Shown: positions 39,935-50,364 of the stretch, in pieces
Layout: each line of letters opens with the position of its first letter
Numbering within the stretch: position 1 is the first letter of the stretch
Assembly (NCBI GenBank): GCA_023414875.1
Contig: JAEZMV010000018.1
Span: forward strand, 186,001-250,000
DNA from: Bacillota bacterium
Lineage (GTDB): Bacteria; Bacillota; Clostridia; Lachnospirales; Lachnospiraceae
DNA: 64,000 nucleotides
Direction: 5' to 3'
Made by a program: the position numbers and the translations under genes
Notes under the pieces: model-generated
The model's input: the letters and a program-made list of their open reading frames with translations, nothing else
Database searches by the model: none
What the model was told of the DNA's origin: nothing

Positions 39935-42367
39935 GTGTCAGAGTATATTAATTTAAATGATGATTGGAAGTTTGATCATTCGTATCAAGATGAGATGATT
40001 GAAGTTTTGTATCCCGATGATTTGATGCAGACAGTAAGGCTGCCTCATACGAATGTAATTACTCCATTTCATTATTTTGACGAGCAGATTTATCAATTTG
40101 TAAGCTGTTATCGTAAAAACCTGATAATTAATAAAGAATGGGAAGAGAAGCGGGTCTTAATTACCTTTGAGGGAGTGGCACATGTTGCAAAGGTCTATCT
40201 GAACGGAAGGTTAATCACCACTCATTACGGGGGTTATACTTCATTTACGGTGGATTTAGCTCCCTATCTAAACTTTGATGATATTACTGCAAATGTATTG
40301 GCAGTAGTGGTGGATAGCCGAGAAACCTGCAACCTTCCACCCTTTGGTAATGTGATTGATTATCTTACCTACGGAGGTATCTACCGAGAAGTATCTCTTA
40401 CGATCAAGGAAGCAGTATCAATTGAGGATGTCTTTATAGTGACACGGGATATCTGTGACAATAAGGGTAACAATCAAACGGAGCCGACTTTAACAAAGGA
40501 AGTAGAACTGCAGGTTAAGTTGCATGGTGACTATCAACAGAAAGAATTACAGTATTCGATCATTGATGTAAATAAGACCATACTATATTCGAATATAGCA
40601 AAGATTGATTGCCAAGCTCCAATTATTACCTTTAAAGTAACCGGCATACATGAATGGGAGCCGGACCACCCTGTTCTATATCATTTGAACCTAGAGTTAA
40701 TCGATCTATCAGATAATAACCGAATTCTTGATAGTGAAGTTACCCGATTTGGGTTCCGTACCTGTGAATTTCGCGAGGACGGTTTTTATTTAAATCACAA
40801 AAAGATAAAGCTGCTGGGCTTAAATCGCCATCAGAGTTATCCTTATGTCGGGTATGCAATGCCAAAAAGGATGCAGCAGCAGGACGCTGAAATATTGAAG
40901 CAGGAGCTTCAGGTAAATGCGGTTCGAACCTCACATTATCCTCAGTCGAAGCATTTTATTAACCGATGTGACGAATTGGGATTGCTAGTTTTTACTGAAA
41001 TTCCCGGCTGGCAGCACATTGGTGATGCAAAGTGGAAGGAGATTGCCTGTGAGAATGTAAAGGAGATGGTGCTTCAATACCGTAATCACCCTTCCATCAT
41101 TATATGGGGTGTAAGAATTAATGAGTCCCAGGATAATGATGAATTTTATCAAAGAACAAACCGGGTAGCCCGCGAGCTGGATTCTACCAGACAAACCGGT
41201 GGTGTGCGTTATCTGAAAAAGAGTAATTTGTTGGAGGATGTATATACCTACAATGATTTTCTTCATAACGGAAGCACAAAAGGAGTCGATAGAAAAGAAG
41301 ACGTAACGTCCAATCAAAAAGCACCGTATCTGGTAACAGAATTTAATGGCCATATGTTTCCGACAAAGGCCTTTGATAACGAAGAACATCGTATGATGCA
41401 TGCGCTCCGGCATGCCAGGGTACTGGATGGGATATTTGAGCAGGATGGAATTGCAGGAGGCTTTGGCTGGTGTATGTTTGACTACAACACCCATAAAGAT
41501 TTCGGGAGCGGAGATCGGATTTGCTATCACGGTGTAATGGATATGTTTCGCAATCCAAAGCTTGCAGCTGCGGTATATGCAAGTCAAAGTGACGTTACGG
41601 ATATTTTTGAGGTAAGCTCCTCTCTTGATATCGGAGAACATCCAGCCGGAAATATTGGTGAAGTTTATATCTTTACCAATGCCGATAGCGTAAAACTATA
41701 TAAAAATAATACCCTGATCAAAGAATTTTATCCCAATAAGGATAGGTATCCTCATCTGCCGCATCCTCCCATTTTAATCGATGATTTTATCGGAAATTTG
41801 CTGGAGAAGCAGGAGCATTTTAGACATAAAACAGCGGAACGTTTGAAGGATATTTTAATGGCAGTTAAAAAGTATGGACCAAACAACCTACCTTTAAAAT
41901 ACAAGATCAAAATGGCGTTTTTAATGATTAAGGAGCGCATGAACATGCAGGAAGGGACCAATCTGTATTACCGATATGTCGGTAATTGGGGTGGAAGTGC
42001 CACAACCTTTCGATTTGAAGCAATACGAAATAATAAAGTAATCAAAGTGATTGAGAAGAAGCCGGTAAACCATGTGAAACTGAGTATTATTGTCAAGGAT
42101 ACACTACTTCATGAGGATGAAACCTATGATGTTGCTGAAGTTCGCATCACGGCTGTGGATGAAGGCCAGAATCAACTTCCATATTATCAGGAGCCAATTA
42201 ATTTAGAGGTGTGGGGTGCCATTGAATTGATTGGACCAAGGACAATCAGTTTCAAAGGAGGAGCAACCGGTGTATATATAAAAACCAAGGGTATCTTAGG
42301 TGAGGGTGGTCTAAAAATAATACAGGCAGATCTGGGAGAGAAGGAAATTAAGTTTATCGTCAAATAG
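39935..42367 (+). CDS. GH2 glycoside hydrolase, beta-galactosidase-like
   Basis: 810 residues, GTG start at 39935 behind AGGGGTGA. N-terminal sugar-binding beta domain (1-180), Ig-like domain (180-290) and a TIM barrel with NAVRTSHYPQSKHFINRCDE. Acid/base Glu397 in WGVRINES and nucleophile Glu469 in YLVTEFNGHMFP are 72 residues apart, as in GH2. A beta-rich C-terminal region follows. No signal peptide, so it acts on imported sugars. Position beside a GPH symporter and an alpha-galactosidase points to galactosides; a beta-glucuronidase is less likely. Confidence 0.9.
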   Translation: MSEYINLNDDWKFDHSYQDEMIEVLYPDDLMQTVRLPHTNVITPFHYFDEQIYQFVSCYRKNLIINKEWEEKRVLITFEGVAHVAKVYLNGRLITTHYGGYTSFTVDLAPYLNFDDITANVLAVVVDSRETCNLPPFGNVIDYLTYGGIYREVSLTIKEAVSIEDVFIVTRDICDNKGNNQTEPTLTKEVELQVKLHGDYQQKELQYSIIDVNKTILYSNIAKIDCQAPIITFKVTGIHEWEPDHPVLYHLNLELIDLSDNNRILDSEVTRFGFRTCEFREDGFYLNHKKIKLLGLNRHQSYPYVGYAMPKRMQQQDAEILKQELQVNAVRTSHYPQSKHFINRCDELGLLVFTEIPGWQHIGDAKWKEIACENVKEMVLQYRNHPSIIIWGVRINESQDNDEFYQRTNRVARELDSTRQTGGVRYLKKSNLLEDVYTYNDFLHNGSTKGVDRKEDVTSNQKAPYLVTEFNGHMFPTKAFDNEEHRMMHALRHARVLDGIFEQDGIAGGFGWCMFDYNTHKDFGSGDRICYHGVMDMFRNPKLAAAVYASQSDVTDIFEVSSSLDIGEHPAGNIGEVYIFTNADSVKLYKNNTLIKEFYPNKDRYPHLPHPPILIDDFIGNLLEKQEHFRHKTAERLKDILMAVKKYGPNNLPLKYKIKMAFLMIKERMNMQEGTNLYYRYVGNWGGSATTFRFEAIRNNKVIKVIEKKPVNHVKLSIIVKDTLLHEDETYDVAEVRITAVDEGQNQLPYYQEPINLEVWGAIELIGPRTISFKGGATGVYIKTKGILGEGGLKIIQADLGEKEIKFIVK

Positions 42368-42469
42368 TAATTAAAGCCTTGGAATAATGAGACTAGTATA
42401 ATATGAAATTTACTCAATTAATAAGATAGGGGTTTATGTACGAAAAAAGAGTATAAAAAGGAGAATGGT

Positions 42470-43846
42470 ATGAAGCTGACAGTAAAAGAAAAGGTGTCTT
42501 ATGGTATTGGTGCAGTCGGTAAGGATATGGTTTATTCCTTGGTATCCGGCTTCCTAATGATTTATTATGATACGGTTTTGGGTATCAGTACGACCTTTAT
42601 CGGTGTTTTGTTTATGGTGGCAAGAATTTTGGATGCAGTAAATGATCCTTTTATGGGAATTATCGTTGAAAAGACAAATACCCGGTTAGGTAAATTCAGG
42701 CCGTGGCTCTTGATTGGTACCGTACTAAGCGCTATATCCTTATATGGTATGTTTGCACCTCCGAGATTCCTATCAGGAACTCCGTTGTTAGTGTATGCTT
42801 CGGTAGCCTATATTCTATGGGGAACTACCTATACGTTGATGGATATTCCTTATTGGTCCATGATACCGGCTATTTCGCAAAGTGGTAAGGAAAGAGAAAA
42901 TATCTCGGTAATTGCCAGAAGCTGTGCAGGACTCGGCTTTGCAATTCCTGCAGCGTTGACGATGCTGATGGTTCCTATTCTTGGAAATGGGGATAAACGA
43001 CTGGGCTTTCAGATCTTTGCAGGTATCATAAGCATCTTCTTTATCCTGGCTATTATCGTTACGGTTAAGAATGTAAAGGAAAAGACCCAGGCATCCTTCC
43101 AAGCCCCCAAAATAAAGGAGATGTTTACAGCATTATTCAAAAATGATCAGGCTTTGGTTGTAGTTATAACTATCGTTATATTCAATGCCTCTCTTTATCT
43201 CACCTCGAATCTGGCGGTCTATTTCTTTCAATTCGATATAGGAAATGAAGCCCTATTCGGATTGTTTGGAATTGTTGGCGGAGCAACCCAGATATTATCC
43301 ATGACAATGCTCCCGGTCTTTCGAAAGAAATGGAGCCGTATGAAAATATTTGTGGGTGCCATCACAATTGCTATTACTGGTTATGCTTTTTTGTTTCTAC
43401 TTGGAACATTACATATTACAAATATTATTTTACTTTGCCTAGCAGCTATTATCATTTATTTTGGCTTTGGTCTGGCTACGGTGTTATCAACGGTATTTCT
43501 TGCGGACACAGTTGATTATGGTGAATGGAAAACGGGACAGAGAAGTGAAAGCGTCATCTTCTCCATGCAGACCTTCGTAGTTCAGCTGGCCTCTGCATTT
43601 TCGGTTTTTATTGCAGGTGTCGGCTTGGATTTAATCCGTCTGGACTCCAAAGCGGAGGTTCAAAGTAGCAGTACTCTTCTGGGAATGCGAATTCTTATGA
43701 CAGTTGTCCCCATCTTCGGGTTATTAATAGCGGTATATTTCTTTAAAAGAAGATACCAGCTGTCAGAGGATTACCTGGAGAAGATTGTTCATGAGGTTAA
43801 GGAAGGTAAAAACGAAGTTATTACTAACAAAGCATCGGACAATTAG
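42470..43846 (+). CDS. GPH-family sugar:cation symporter (MelB-like)
   Basis: 458 residues, AAAAGGAG before ATG 42470. Twelve hydrophobic helices. The N-terminus MKLTVKEKVSYGIGAVGKDM, and MVARILDAVNDPFMG with the Asp residues used for cation coupling, are typical of MelB/GPH transporters. KTNTRLGKFRPWLLIG is the cytosolic loop motif. It probably imports alpha- or beta-galactosides for the flanking GH2 and GH36 enzymes. Same strand, 102 bases after the GH2 gene. Confidence 0.93.
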   Translation: MKLTVKEKVSYGIGAVGKDMVYSLVSGFLMIYYDTVLGISTTFIGVLFMVARILDAVNDPFMGIIVEKTNTRLGKFRPWLLIGTVLSAISLYGMFAPPRFLSGTPLLVYASVAYILWGTTYTLMDIPYWSMIPAISQSGKERENISVIARSCAGLGFAIPAALTMLMVPILGNGDKRLGFQIFAGIISIFFILAIIVTVKNVKEKTQASFQAPKIKEMFTALFKNDQALVVVITIVIFNASLYLTSNLAVYFFQFDIGNEALFGLFGIVGGATQILSMTMLPVFRKKWSRMKIFVGAITIAITGYAFLFLLGTLHITNIILLCLAAIIIYFGFGLATVLSTVFLADTVDYGEWKTGQRSESVIFSMQTFVVQLASAFSVFIAGVGLDLIRLDSKAEVQSSSTLLGMRILMTVVPIFGLLIAVYFFKRRYQLSEDYLEKIVHEVKEGKNEVITNKASDN

Positions 43847-43892
43847 TTTGCATGATAAATCAAAGAAAATAAGATAAACAATGAGGTATACT

Positions 43893-46283
43893 ATGATCCG
43901 GAAAGAAAATGAATTGTTTGTGTTGGAGACTAAGAATAATACTTATTGCTTCAGAGTAATGCCATCCGGGCATTTAGAGCATTTATATTATGGTAAAAAG
44001 ATAACGCTTAAGGATAATTATGAAGCAATTACAGAGAAAGTAATTTATATCGGAGGTACTCAGATTGTTTATTCTGAAAAATATCCTCAGATAGGGTTGG
44101 AGAATCTATGCCTTGAGATGTCTTCCTATGGGAAGGGAGACGTTCGTGAACCCATGATCGAAATCACGCATGAAGATGGAAGCTCTACCTGTGATTTTTT
44201 GTTCAAGGATGCAAAGCTTTTGGATTATAAAGAAGCATTATTGTCCTTACCTTCCGCCTATATAGAAAAACCAGTAAAGAAGGATACTAAAGATATCAGT
44301 AATTCGTTAAGTACGGATAACTATGTAAGTTTGCAGGTAGAAATGTTTGATCAGAATTATGGCATAACATTATTACTGGCTTATTCTGTATTTTATGATA
44401 GTGATGTAATTACCCGAAGTACTAAGGTAATTAATACATCAAATAAATGCATAACACTAGATCGGATTATGAGTTCACAGTTGGATTTGGATACTAATGA
44501 CTATGTTATCAGCACCTTCCATGGAGCCTGGGCTCGTGAAATGAACCGATATGATACACCGGCTCAGCCCGGTATTCTAGTGAATGATTCTAAAACCGGT
44601 ACGTCAAGTAATCGGTGTAATCCTTTCTTTATGGTGAGTAGAAACAATACAGGGGAGGATTACGGGGATTGCTATGGCTTTAATTTAATCTATAGTGGTA
44701 ATCACTACAGCGCTGTTGAAGGAAACAGTATGGGGAAGCTTAGGATTATACAGGGGATACAGCCCGCAGGGTTTCAGTATCTCATACCGCCGGGAGAAAC
44801 TTTTGAAGCACCGGAAGCGGTTCTTACCTTTTCAGACCGGGGATATACCGGGATGAGTCATAATATGCATCATTTTATTCGTAACCACATTGTCCGCGGT
44901 GAATGGAAGGATAAAGTCAGGCCTGTATTAATCAACAGTTGGGAAGCAAATTATTTTAAATTTAATGAAGCACGGCTGATCAAACAGGCGAAGGCGGCAA
45001 GGGATGCCGGTGTAGAGCTTTTTGTTCTGGATGACGGATGGTTTGGAAAACGTAATGATGATTCCTCCTCTCTTGGTGACTGGAGAGAGAATAAAGATAA
45101 GCTGAACCACGGGTTAAAGGGACTTTCTGAGACAATCAACAACATGGGGATGGATTTTGGTATTTGGGTGGAGCCGGAGATGGTTAATGAAGACAGCGAC
45201 TGTTACCGAGAGCATCCGGACTGGGCGGTACGAATTCCTGGCATTGAACATTCTCTTGGTAGGAATCAGATGTTTCTGGATCTCACTAGAGCAGAGGTCC
45301 GCAATTATATTGTTGAAGAAATGAGCCGGGTATTTTCCGTCGCAAATATCACTTATGTGAAATGGGATATGAATCGAATCTTTACCGATCAATATTCGCC
45401 CTCTTTAGAGGCTAACAGACAGAAAGAGTTCGCCCACCGATATATCCTGGGACTGTATGAGGTATTGGATACACTCACCAGACGTTTTCCTAAAATACTC
45501 TTTGAAAGCTGCGCCTCAGGAGGAAACCGGTTTGATCTTGGAATGCTTTGCTACATGCCGCAAATCTGGGCAAGTGATAATACGGATGCAATCTGTCGAG
45601 CCGCAATTCAAACCGGATACAGCTATGGATATCCAATGTCCGTGATCGCAGCGCATGTATCAAGCTGTCCTAACCATCAGACGTTCAGAAATACTTCATT
45701 AGAAACCAGATTTGAGGTGGCGTCCTTTGGACTGCTTGGTTATGAGTGCAATCTGTCAGAGCTAAGCTCTGAAGATAAGAAGATTGTATCCGAACAGATA
45801 GCATTTTATAAAGAGCACCGGAAAACCTTACAATTTGGTGATTTTTATCGCATTAAGAGTGGTGATAACGGTTTATATCAATGGATAACTGTTGCTACAG
45901 ATCAAAAACATGCAGTTGGTTTATTTCTGCAAAAAGAGATAACTCCGAATAGTCCTTATGGAAAATTTGTGACGAAGGGTCTTAAAGAAGAAAAAGAATA
46001 CCAATTTACAAATCGTCAACATGTATTTAATATCAAAGAATTTGGGGATTTGATTAACATGATTTCGCCCATTCATATAAAAAAGGATTCCCTGACCCAT
46101 AATATTATTTCTATGATAAAAAAAATGCCGGGAGAGGTTGAAAATTGCATAGCATATGGAGTTGTCTTTAATCAAGCAGGTGTGAAATTGAAACAAGGCT
46201 TTGGCGGAACCGGCTATGATGAGAACATCCGTCTTCTACGGGATTTTTCTTCAAGAATGTATTTGTGGAGAGAAGTGGATTAA
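43893..46283 (+). CDS. Alpha-galactosidase, GH36
   Basis: 796 residues from ATG 43893, six bases after GAGG; the ATG at 43881 overlaps that site. An N-terminal beta-supersandwich (to about residue 330), then a barrel with NSWEANYFKFNEA and ELFVLDDGWFGKR. Nucleophile Asp492 in YVKWDMN; acid/base Asp562 in IWASDNTDA; CASGGNRFDLGM between them is diagnostic of GH36. It removes alpha-1,6-galactose from melibiose, raffinose and similar sugars. No signal peptide: intracellular. Last gene of the TetR-GH2-GPH-GH36 set. Confidence 0.96.
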   Translation: MIRKENELFVLETKNNTYCFRVMPSGHLEHLYYGKKITLKDNYEAITEKVIYIGGTQIVYSEKYPQIGLENLCLEMSSYGKGDVREPMIEITHEDGSSTCDFLFKDAKLLDYKEALLSLPSAYIEKPVKKDTKDISNSLSTDNYVSLQVEMFDQNYGITLLLAYSVFYDSDVITRSTKVINTSNKCITLDRIMSSQLDLDTNDYVISTFHGAWAREMNRYDTPAQPGILVNDSKTGTSSNRCNPFFMVSRNNTGEDYGDCYGFNLIYSGNHYSAVEGNSMGKLRIIQGIQPAGFQYLIPPGETFEAPEAVLTFSDRGYTGMSHNMHHFIRNHIVRGEWKDKVRPVLINSWEANYFKFNEARLIKQAKAARDAGVELFVLDDGWFGKRNDDSSSLGDWRENKDKLNHGLKGLSETINNMGMDFGIWVEPEMVNEDSDCYREHPDWAVRIPGIEHSLGRNQMFLDLTRAEVRNYIVEEMSRVFSVANITYVKWDMNRIFTDQYSPSLEANRQKEFAHRYILGLYEVLDTLTRRFPKILFESCASGGNRFDLGMLCYMPQIWASDNTDAICRAAIQTGYSYGYPMSVIAAHVSSCPNHQTFRNTSLETRFEVASFGLLGYECNLSELSSEDKKIVSEQIAFYKEHRKTLQFGDFYRIKSGDNGLYQWITVATDQKHAVGLFLQKEITPNSPYGKFVTKGLKEEKEYQFTNRQHVFNIKEFGDLINMISPIHIKKDSLTHNIISMIKKMPGEVENCIAYGVVFNQAGVKLKQGFGGTGYDENIRLLRDFSSRMYLWREVD

Positions 46284-46386
46284 AAAATTCAATATAACTA
46301 CTTTTATTTTCTGTAATATATGGTAAAATAGTCCTAGATAAGCCGTAGCTTTGGCTGTGGGTGCAAAAGAAGGAAGCGATGTATGG

Positions 46387-48450
46387 ATGGAAAAATCTAA
46401 GCAGGCCTTGACAAAAAAGTTGTTAAAGATGATATACCATTTTCTTGACAATGTTATTATTGATGATCAGAGCTTACTGCTAAGCAAGGAAGATACAAAA
46501 TACTGGAAGAATAAGATATTTAATATTATTACAATTATTATATTGGTAGTTGGTTCTCCTTTGATGATTATATCAGCCTATACGTTTTATAAAAATGGAG
46601 ATATCTTGGTTGCTGCGTCTGAAGTTTTGTGGTACGTTATGTGTATGATTATTCTTATGAATAAAGGCATGAGAATAGGATATAAAAAGTTATGTGTTAC
46701 TTATGCATTGTATTCATTAAGCATTTTTTTGCTTATTTCTACAGGGGTAATGGGTGCAGGAATGATTTCTATCTCATTTTCTTTAATCCTTGCAGGCTGT
46801 TTGTTAGAGAAAAAGCAGATTGTATATTTTGTAATGTTCGATATTTTTATCTTTACTGTTTTGTCTATCATGTTATTCATCGGAATATTTGATGCTTCCA
46901 GCATGGAGACTTATAAAGGAGCATGGTTAATTAACGGCTTAACAGCGCAGGGTTGTGGTATCATGTTAATCCTTTTAATGAATACAATCTTTTTAGGATT
47001 TGAAAGGCAAACACAGCGCATCAAAAAATCTGAGGTTTTACTTGCAGAAAGCGAAATCAAACATAAGGCCATGATTGCTAATATATCCGATGCCATAGTT
47101 ATCATTGATCAAAAAGGTACTGTGACTTACCGTAGTCCAAATATTGTTCAGAGATTTCCTTGGATGTCAAAGGTTATATTGAATAGTAATTTTTATGATA
47201 AAATTTATATTGGTGATCAAGAATATGTAAAACAAGTAATACAAGGTTTGTTATTGGAAAACGGGATGAAGAAAACGATAGAAGCAAGGTATTTGTGCGA
47301 GGATGGTGAGATCAGATACTTGGAGCTTACCGCCGTCAATCTGACCACAGATGAAAATATCAATGGAATTCTGATTAATTACAGCGATATTACTCAACGT
47401 AAGAAGAAGGAAAAGGAAATTATTTATTTAAGTCAACATGATTGTCTAACAGGGTTATACAATCGTACCTACTATGAAGCAGAAAAGGAAAGACTGGACC
47501 ACGTACAAGAACTGCCTCTTTCGATTATCGTTGGTGATATTAATGGTTTAAAGATTATAAACGATTCTCTTGGGCACTATGAAGGTGATAAATTACTAAT
47601 AACAATTGGTAATATAATTGAAAAATGCTGCCGTAAGGGAGATATAGCTGCCAGATTAGGCGGAGATGAATTTCATATACTTCTTCCAAGAACCAGTAAC
47701 AGGGAAGCTCTGGAGATCATGAACAAAATCAATTTGGAATGTAAGGAGTATAATGTAACTAGTTCCAATGATGTTTATCACATCAGTATATCCTTGGGTT
47801 TTGGAACTAAGACTTCGGTTAAGGAATCACTGGATGTTATACAAAAAACCGCGGAAGATTATATGTATAAGAGAAAACTCTTAGAAGGAAGAAGTATACA
47901 TGGTTCAATTATCTCCTCCATGAAAACGGCTCTATTTGAAAAAAGCCATGAGACGGAGTTACATGCCAGTCGGCTTATTAATCTAACAAAGGCGGTTGGT
48001 AAGGAGCTGGATTTAACCAGCCAGCAGTTTAGCGAACTAGAATTATTATCTACCTTACATGATATTGGTAAAATAAGTATTGATGATCAGATTTTGAACA
48101 AACCGGCTAAGTTAACAGAGGATGAATGGATTAAGATAAAAAAGCACTCTGAAGTTGGGTATCGGATTGCAATGGCATCGCCGGAGCTGATGTCTATTGC
48201 CTATGATATTTTAACTCACCATGAACGATGGGATGGTAAGGGATATCCACAGGGGTTAGTAGGCGATAAAATACCACTGTTATCAAGAATTCTTGCTGTA
48301 GCAGATGCATATAATGCCATGATAGAAGAGAGATCATATCGTAAGGCCATGTCAAAGGAAGATGCTATTACTGAAATTAAGGATAATGCTGGGACTCAGT
48401 TTGACCCAGATATTACAAAGATATTTGTTGAAATCGTTAGTGCATATTAA
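46387..48450 (+). CDS. Membrane PAS-GGDEF-HD-GYP cyclic-di-GMP enzyme
   Basis: 687 residues from ATG 46387 (GAAGGAAG upstream). Five to six membrane helices in residues 40-210, a PAS domain (about 230-345; MIANISDAIVIID), a GGDEF domain (about 350-510; DCLTGLYNRTYYE, RLGGDEF intact) and an HD-GYP domain (about 520-687; LHDIGKISI, HHERWDGKGYPQG). GGDEF makes and HD-GYP degrades cyclic di-GMP; both have intact motifs, so the net activity cannot be told from sequence. The membrane part presumably senses a signal. Monocistronic with its own terminator. Confidence 0.93.
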   Translation: MEKSKQALTKKLLKMIYHFLDNVIIDDQSLLLSKEDTKYWKNKIFNIITIIILVVGSPLMIISAYTFYKNGDILVAASEVLWYVMCMIILMNKGMRIGYKKLCVTYALYSLSIFLLISTGVMGAGMISISFSLILAGCLLEKKQIVYFVMFDIFIFTVLSIMLFIGIFDASSMETYKGAWLINGLTAQGCGIMLILLMNTIFLGFERQTQRIKKSEVLLAESEIKHKAMIANISDAIVIIDQKGTVTYRSPNIVQRFPWMSKVILNSNFYDKIYIGDQEYVKQVIQGLLLENGMKKTIEARYLCEDGEIRYLELTAVNLTTDENINGILINYSDITQRKKKEKEIIYLSQHDCLTGLYNRTYYEAEKERLDHVQELPLSIIVGDINGLKIINDSLGHYEGDKLLITIGNIIEKCCRKGDIAARLGGDEFHILLPRTSNREALEIMNKINLECKEYNVTSSNDVYHISISLGFGTKTSVKESLDVIQKTAEDYMYKRKLLEGRSIHGSIISSMKTALFEKSHETELHASRLINLTKAVGKELDLTSQQFSELELLSTLHDIGKISIDDQILNKPAKLTEDEWIKIKKHSEVGYRIAMASPELMSIAYDILTHHERWDGKGYPQGLVGDKIPLLSRILAVADAYNAMIEERSYRKAMSKEDAITEIKDNAGTQFDPDITKIFVEIVSAY

Positions 48451-48477
48451 TAAACTGTATCAATGTTAATCGAAGCT

Positions 48478-48510
48478 AAAGAACCACGGAGAATTTCTGT
48501 GGTTCTTTTT
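48478..48510 (+). terminator. Terminator of the GGDEF/HD-GYP gene
   Basis: AAAGAACCAC (48478-48487) pairs with GTGGTTCTTT, followed by further T. The rest of the gap to 48785 holds only AT-rich DNA with a weak promoter-like GATACAAT. Confidence 0.88.
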
Positions 48511-48785
48511 GATAAGTGCCTTTAGCAACATATTAGAGCTGGTGCATACGGTTTATACTTATACCATATTAAAGTAATAATTTTATGGTTAAGAAAGGGC
48601 ATATATGATACAATAGCAAGGGGTTGTAATCAGGCATTAGGGAAGAATTGAGAAACACCAATTAGTATGCGTAAGTTGGTATTCAAAGGTATGAAAGTCG
48701 TACTCGGTACTTTTTAGTATAACTTTGTATGAGGTGTTGGAAACATTTTGGTCTAACTATATTTTAGAAAGGCGATGTTATTATA

Positions 48786-49472
48786 ATGAAAAAATGGTTT
48801 AAAAAAGTTAGTTATCTAAATATATTAATGAGTCTTATCATCGTCGGTGTAATCGGTCTAGTAGTAATGTTTTTCATTAACGGTTACATGAAGGTCTCTG
48901 TTAAAAATAGAATTATTACGCCGGAGAAAGCAGCAGCACTGGAAGAGGTTGATTGTATCCTAGTTCTAGGAGCGGGTGTATTTGATAATGGAAGACCAAG
49001 CAGTATGTTATCGGATCGTCTTTCAGTAGGGGTAGATCTGTATAAATCCGGAGCATCTGACCGTCTCCTAATGAGCGGAGATCATGGTAGAGTAGGTTAT
49101 GATGAGGTGAATGTTATGAAACAGTACGCAATTGATGCTGGTATTCCATCTTCTGAAATTTTTATGGATCATGCAGGTTTTTCAACCTATGAGAGTCTTT
49201 ATCGTGCAAGAGAAATCTTTGAGGCGGATAAAATAATCATAGTATCACAGGAATATCATCTGTATAGGGCTCTGTATATCGGAGAGAAATTAGGATTAGA
49301 GGTATATGGGGTTGCTTCTGATCCAAGGCAGTATGTGGGACAATCCAGACGTGAGGCACGTGAAGTTCTGGCAAGAGTAAAGGATTTCTTCTATGTTATT
49401 GTTAAACCTAAGCCTACTTACTTGGGCGATTCAATCCCAGTGAGTGGTAATGGGGATTTGACCAATGATTAA
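48786..49472 (+). CDS. SanA/YdcF-like DUF218 protein
   Basis: 228 residues. One N-terminal membrane helix (residues 12-34), then the DUF218 core: CILVLGAGVFDNGRPSSMLSDR, LLMSGDHG, EVNVMKQYAIDAGIP and IIIVSQEYHLYRALYIGEKLG. SanA-type proteins affect envelope barrier function and vancomycin sensitivity in Enterobacteria; the reaction is not established. It sits just before a two-component/ABC module, 65 bases from the response regulator, and could share its envelope-stress theme. AAGGCGATG ribosome site is modest. Confidence 0.87.
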   Translation: MKKWFKKVSYLNILMSLIIVGVIGLVVMFFINGYMKVSVKNRIITPEKAAALEEVDCILVLGAGVFDNGRPSSMLSDRLSVGVDLYKSGASDRLLMSGDHGRVGYDEVNVMKQYAIDAGIPSSEIFMDHAGFSTYESLYRAREIFEADKIIIVSQEYHLYRALYIGEKLGLEVYGVASDPRQYVGQSRREAREVLARVKDFFYVIVKPKPTYLGDSIPVSGNGDLTND

Positions 49473-49537
49473 AAGTATTAATATCATAAACCAGATATCG
49501 ATATAAAAAAGAAATAACCGAGGTGAGCATAGTGCAA

Positions 49538-50218
49538 ATGAAAGTATTAGTAGTGGAAGATGATGAAGATATTAATCGTATATTGAAGCGATATTTAGAA
49601 AAAGAGAAGTACCAGGTAGAAAGTGCGTTTTCCGGAACGGAGGCGAAGCTTCTGCTTTCAATGAATTCCTATGATTTAATTCTGTTGGATTTAATGCTTC
49701 CGGGTATCACCGGAGAAGATTTAATCAGAGAAGTTAGGAAGGCTACTTTGGTACCAATTCTTGTAATATCCGCCAAGGGGGCGTTGGAGGATAAAGTAAA
49801 TGCTCTAAAAATCGGAGCAGACGATTATATGACAAAACCCTTCGAAAGAGATGAGGTACTGGCACGAGTTGAAGCCATTTTAAGAAGAAGTAAATTCATT
49901 CAAACCAATACGATGGAAGAAAAGGAATACATTCATAAAAATTTAGTGTTACGACCAACCTGCAGAGAGGTAGCAGTGAAAGGAAAATTAATATCACTGA
50001 CAGCATATGAGTTCGATATTCTATATTTCCTTTTACAATATCCTGACAGAGTTTTTACGAAGGAGCATTTATATCAGGATATATGGAAGGCTGGATATTA
50101 TGGAGAAGACAATACAATTAATGTACATGTCAGTAATATACGAAAAAAGATTAAGGAATTCGATGAGGAGTCCTACATAAAAACGGTTTGGGGAATAGGT
50201 TTTAAAATTGATAGTTAA
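49538..50218 (+). CDS. OmpR-family response regulator
   Basis: 226 residues from ATG 49538; GTG at 49532 is an equally placed alternative behind GAGGTGA. Receiver domain: KVLVVEDDED, phosphoacceptor Asp51 in LILLDLMLPG, KPF at the end. The C-terminal winged helix (SLTAYEFDILYFLLQ... NTINVHVSNIRKKI) binds DNA. It lies upstream of an ABC exporter and a histidine kinase, the layout of antimicrobial-peptide sensing modules. Its target is probably the TTAA-repeat array at 50235. Confidence 0.95.
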   Translation: MKVLVVEDDEDINRILKRYLEKEKYQVESAFSGTEAKLLLSMNSYDLILLDLMLPGITGEDLIREVRKATLVPILVISAKGALEDKVNALKIGADDYMTKPFERDEVLARVEAILRRSKFIQTNTMEEKEYIHKNLVLRPTCREVAVKGKLISLTAYEFDILYFLLQYPDRVFTKEHLYQDIWKAGYYGEDNTINVHVSNIRKKIKEFDEESYIKTVWGIGFKIDS

Positions 50219-50234
50219 TTTATGAAGCAATATC

Positions 50235-50271
50235 TTTAAACTTTCTTTAAGTTTTCTTAAGTACTTGTTAA
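50235..50271 (+). promoter_or_regulatory. Helically phased TTAA repeats, probable response regulator site
   Basis: TTAA occurs at 50236, 50247, 50257 and 50268, spacings 11, 10 and 11 bases, within CTTTAAACTTTCTTTAAG text. OmpR-type regulators bind direct repeats with this pitch. It precedes a GGTATACTG at about 50280, a likely -10, and the ABC exporter gene. Confidence 0.6.
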
Positions 50272-50364
50272 CTTCTTGGCGGTATACTGATTTACGATAC
50301 ATGAAGAGATTCTTAGGTAATCAATACCACTGTAATGATCAAAGAACAGGAAAGGAGTTATAAA

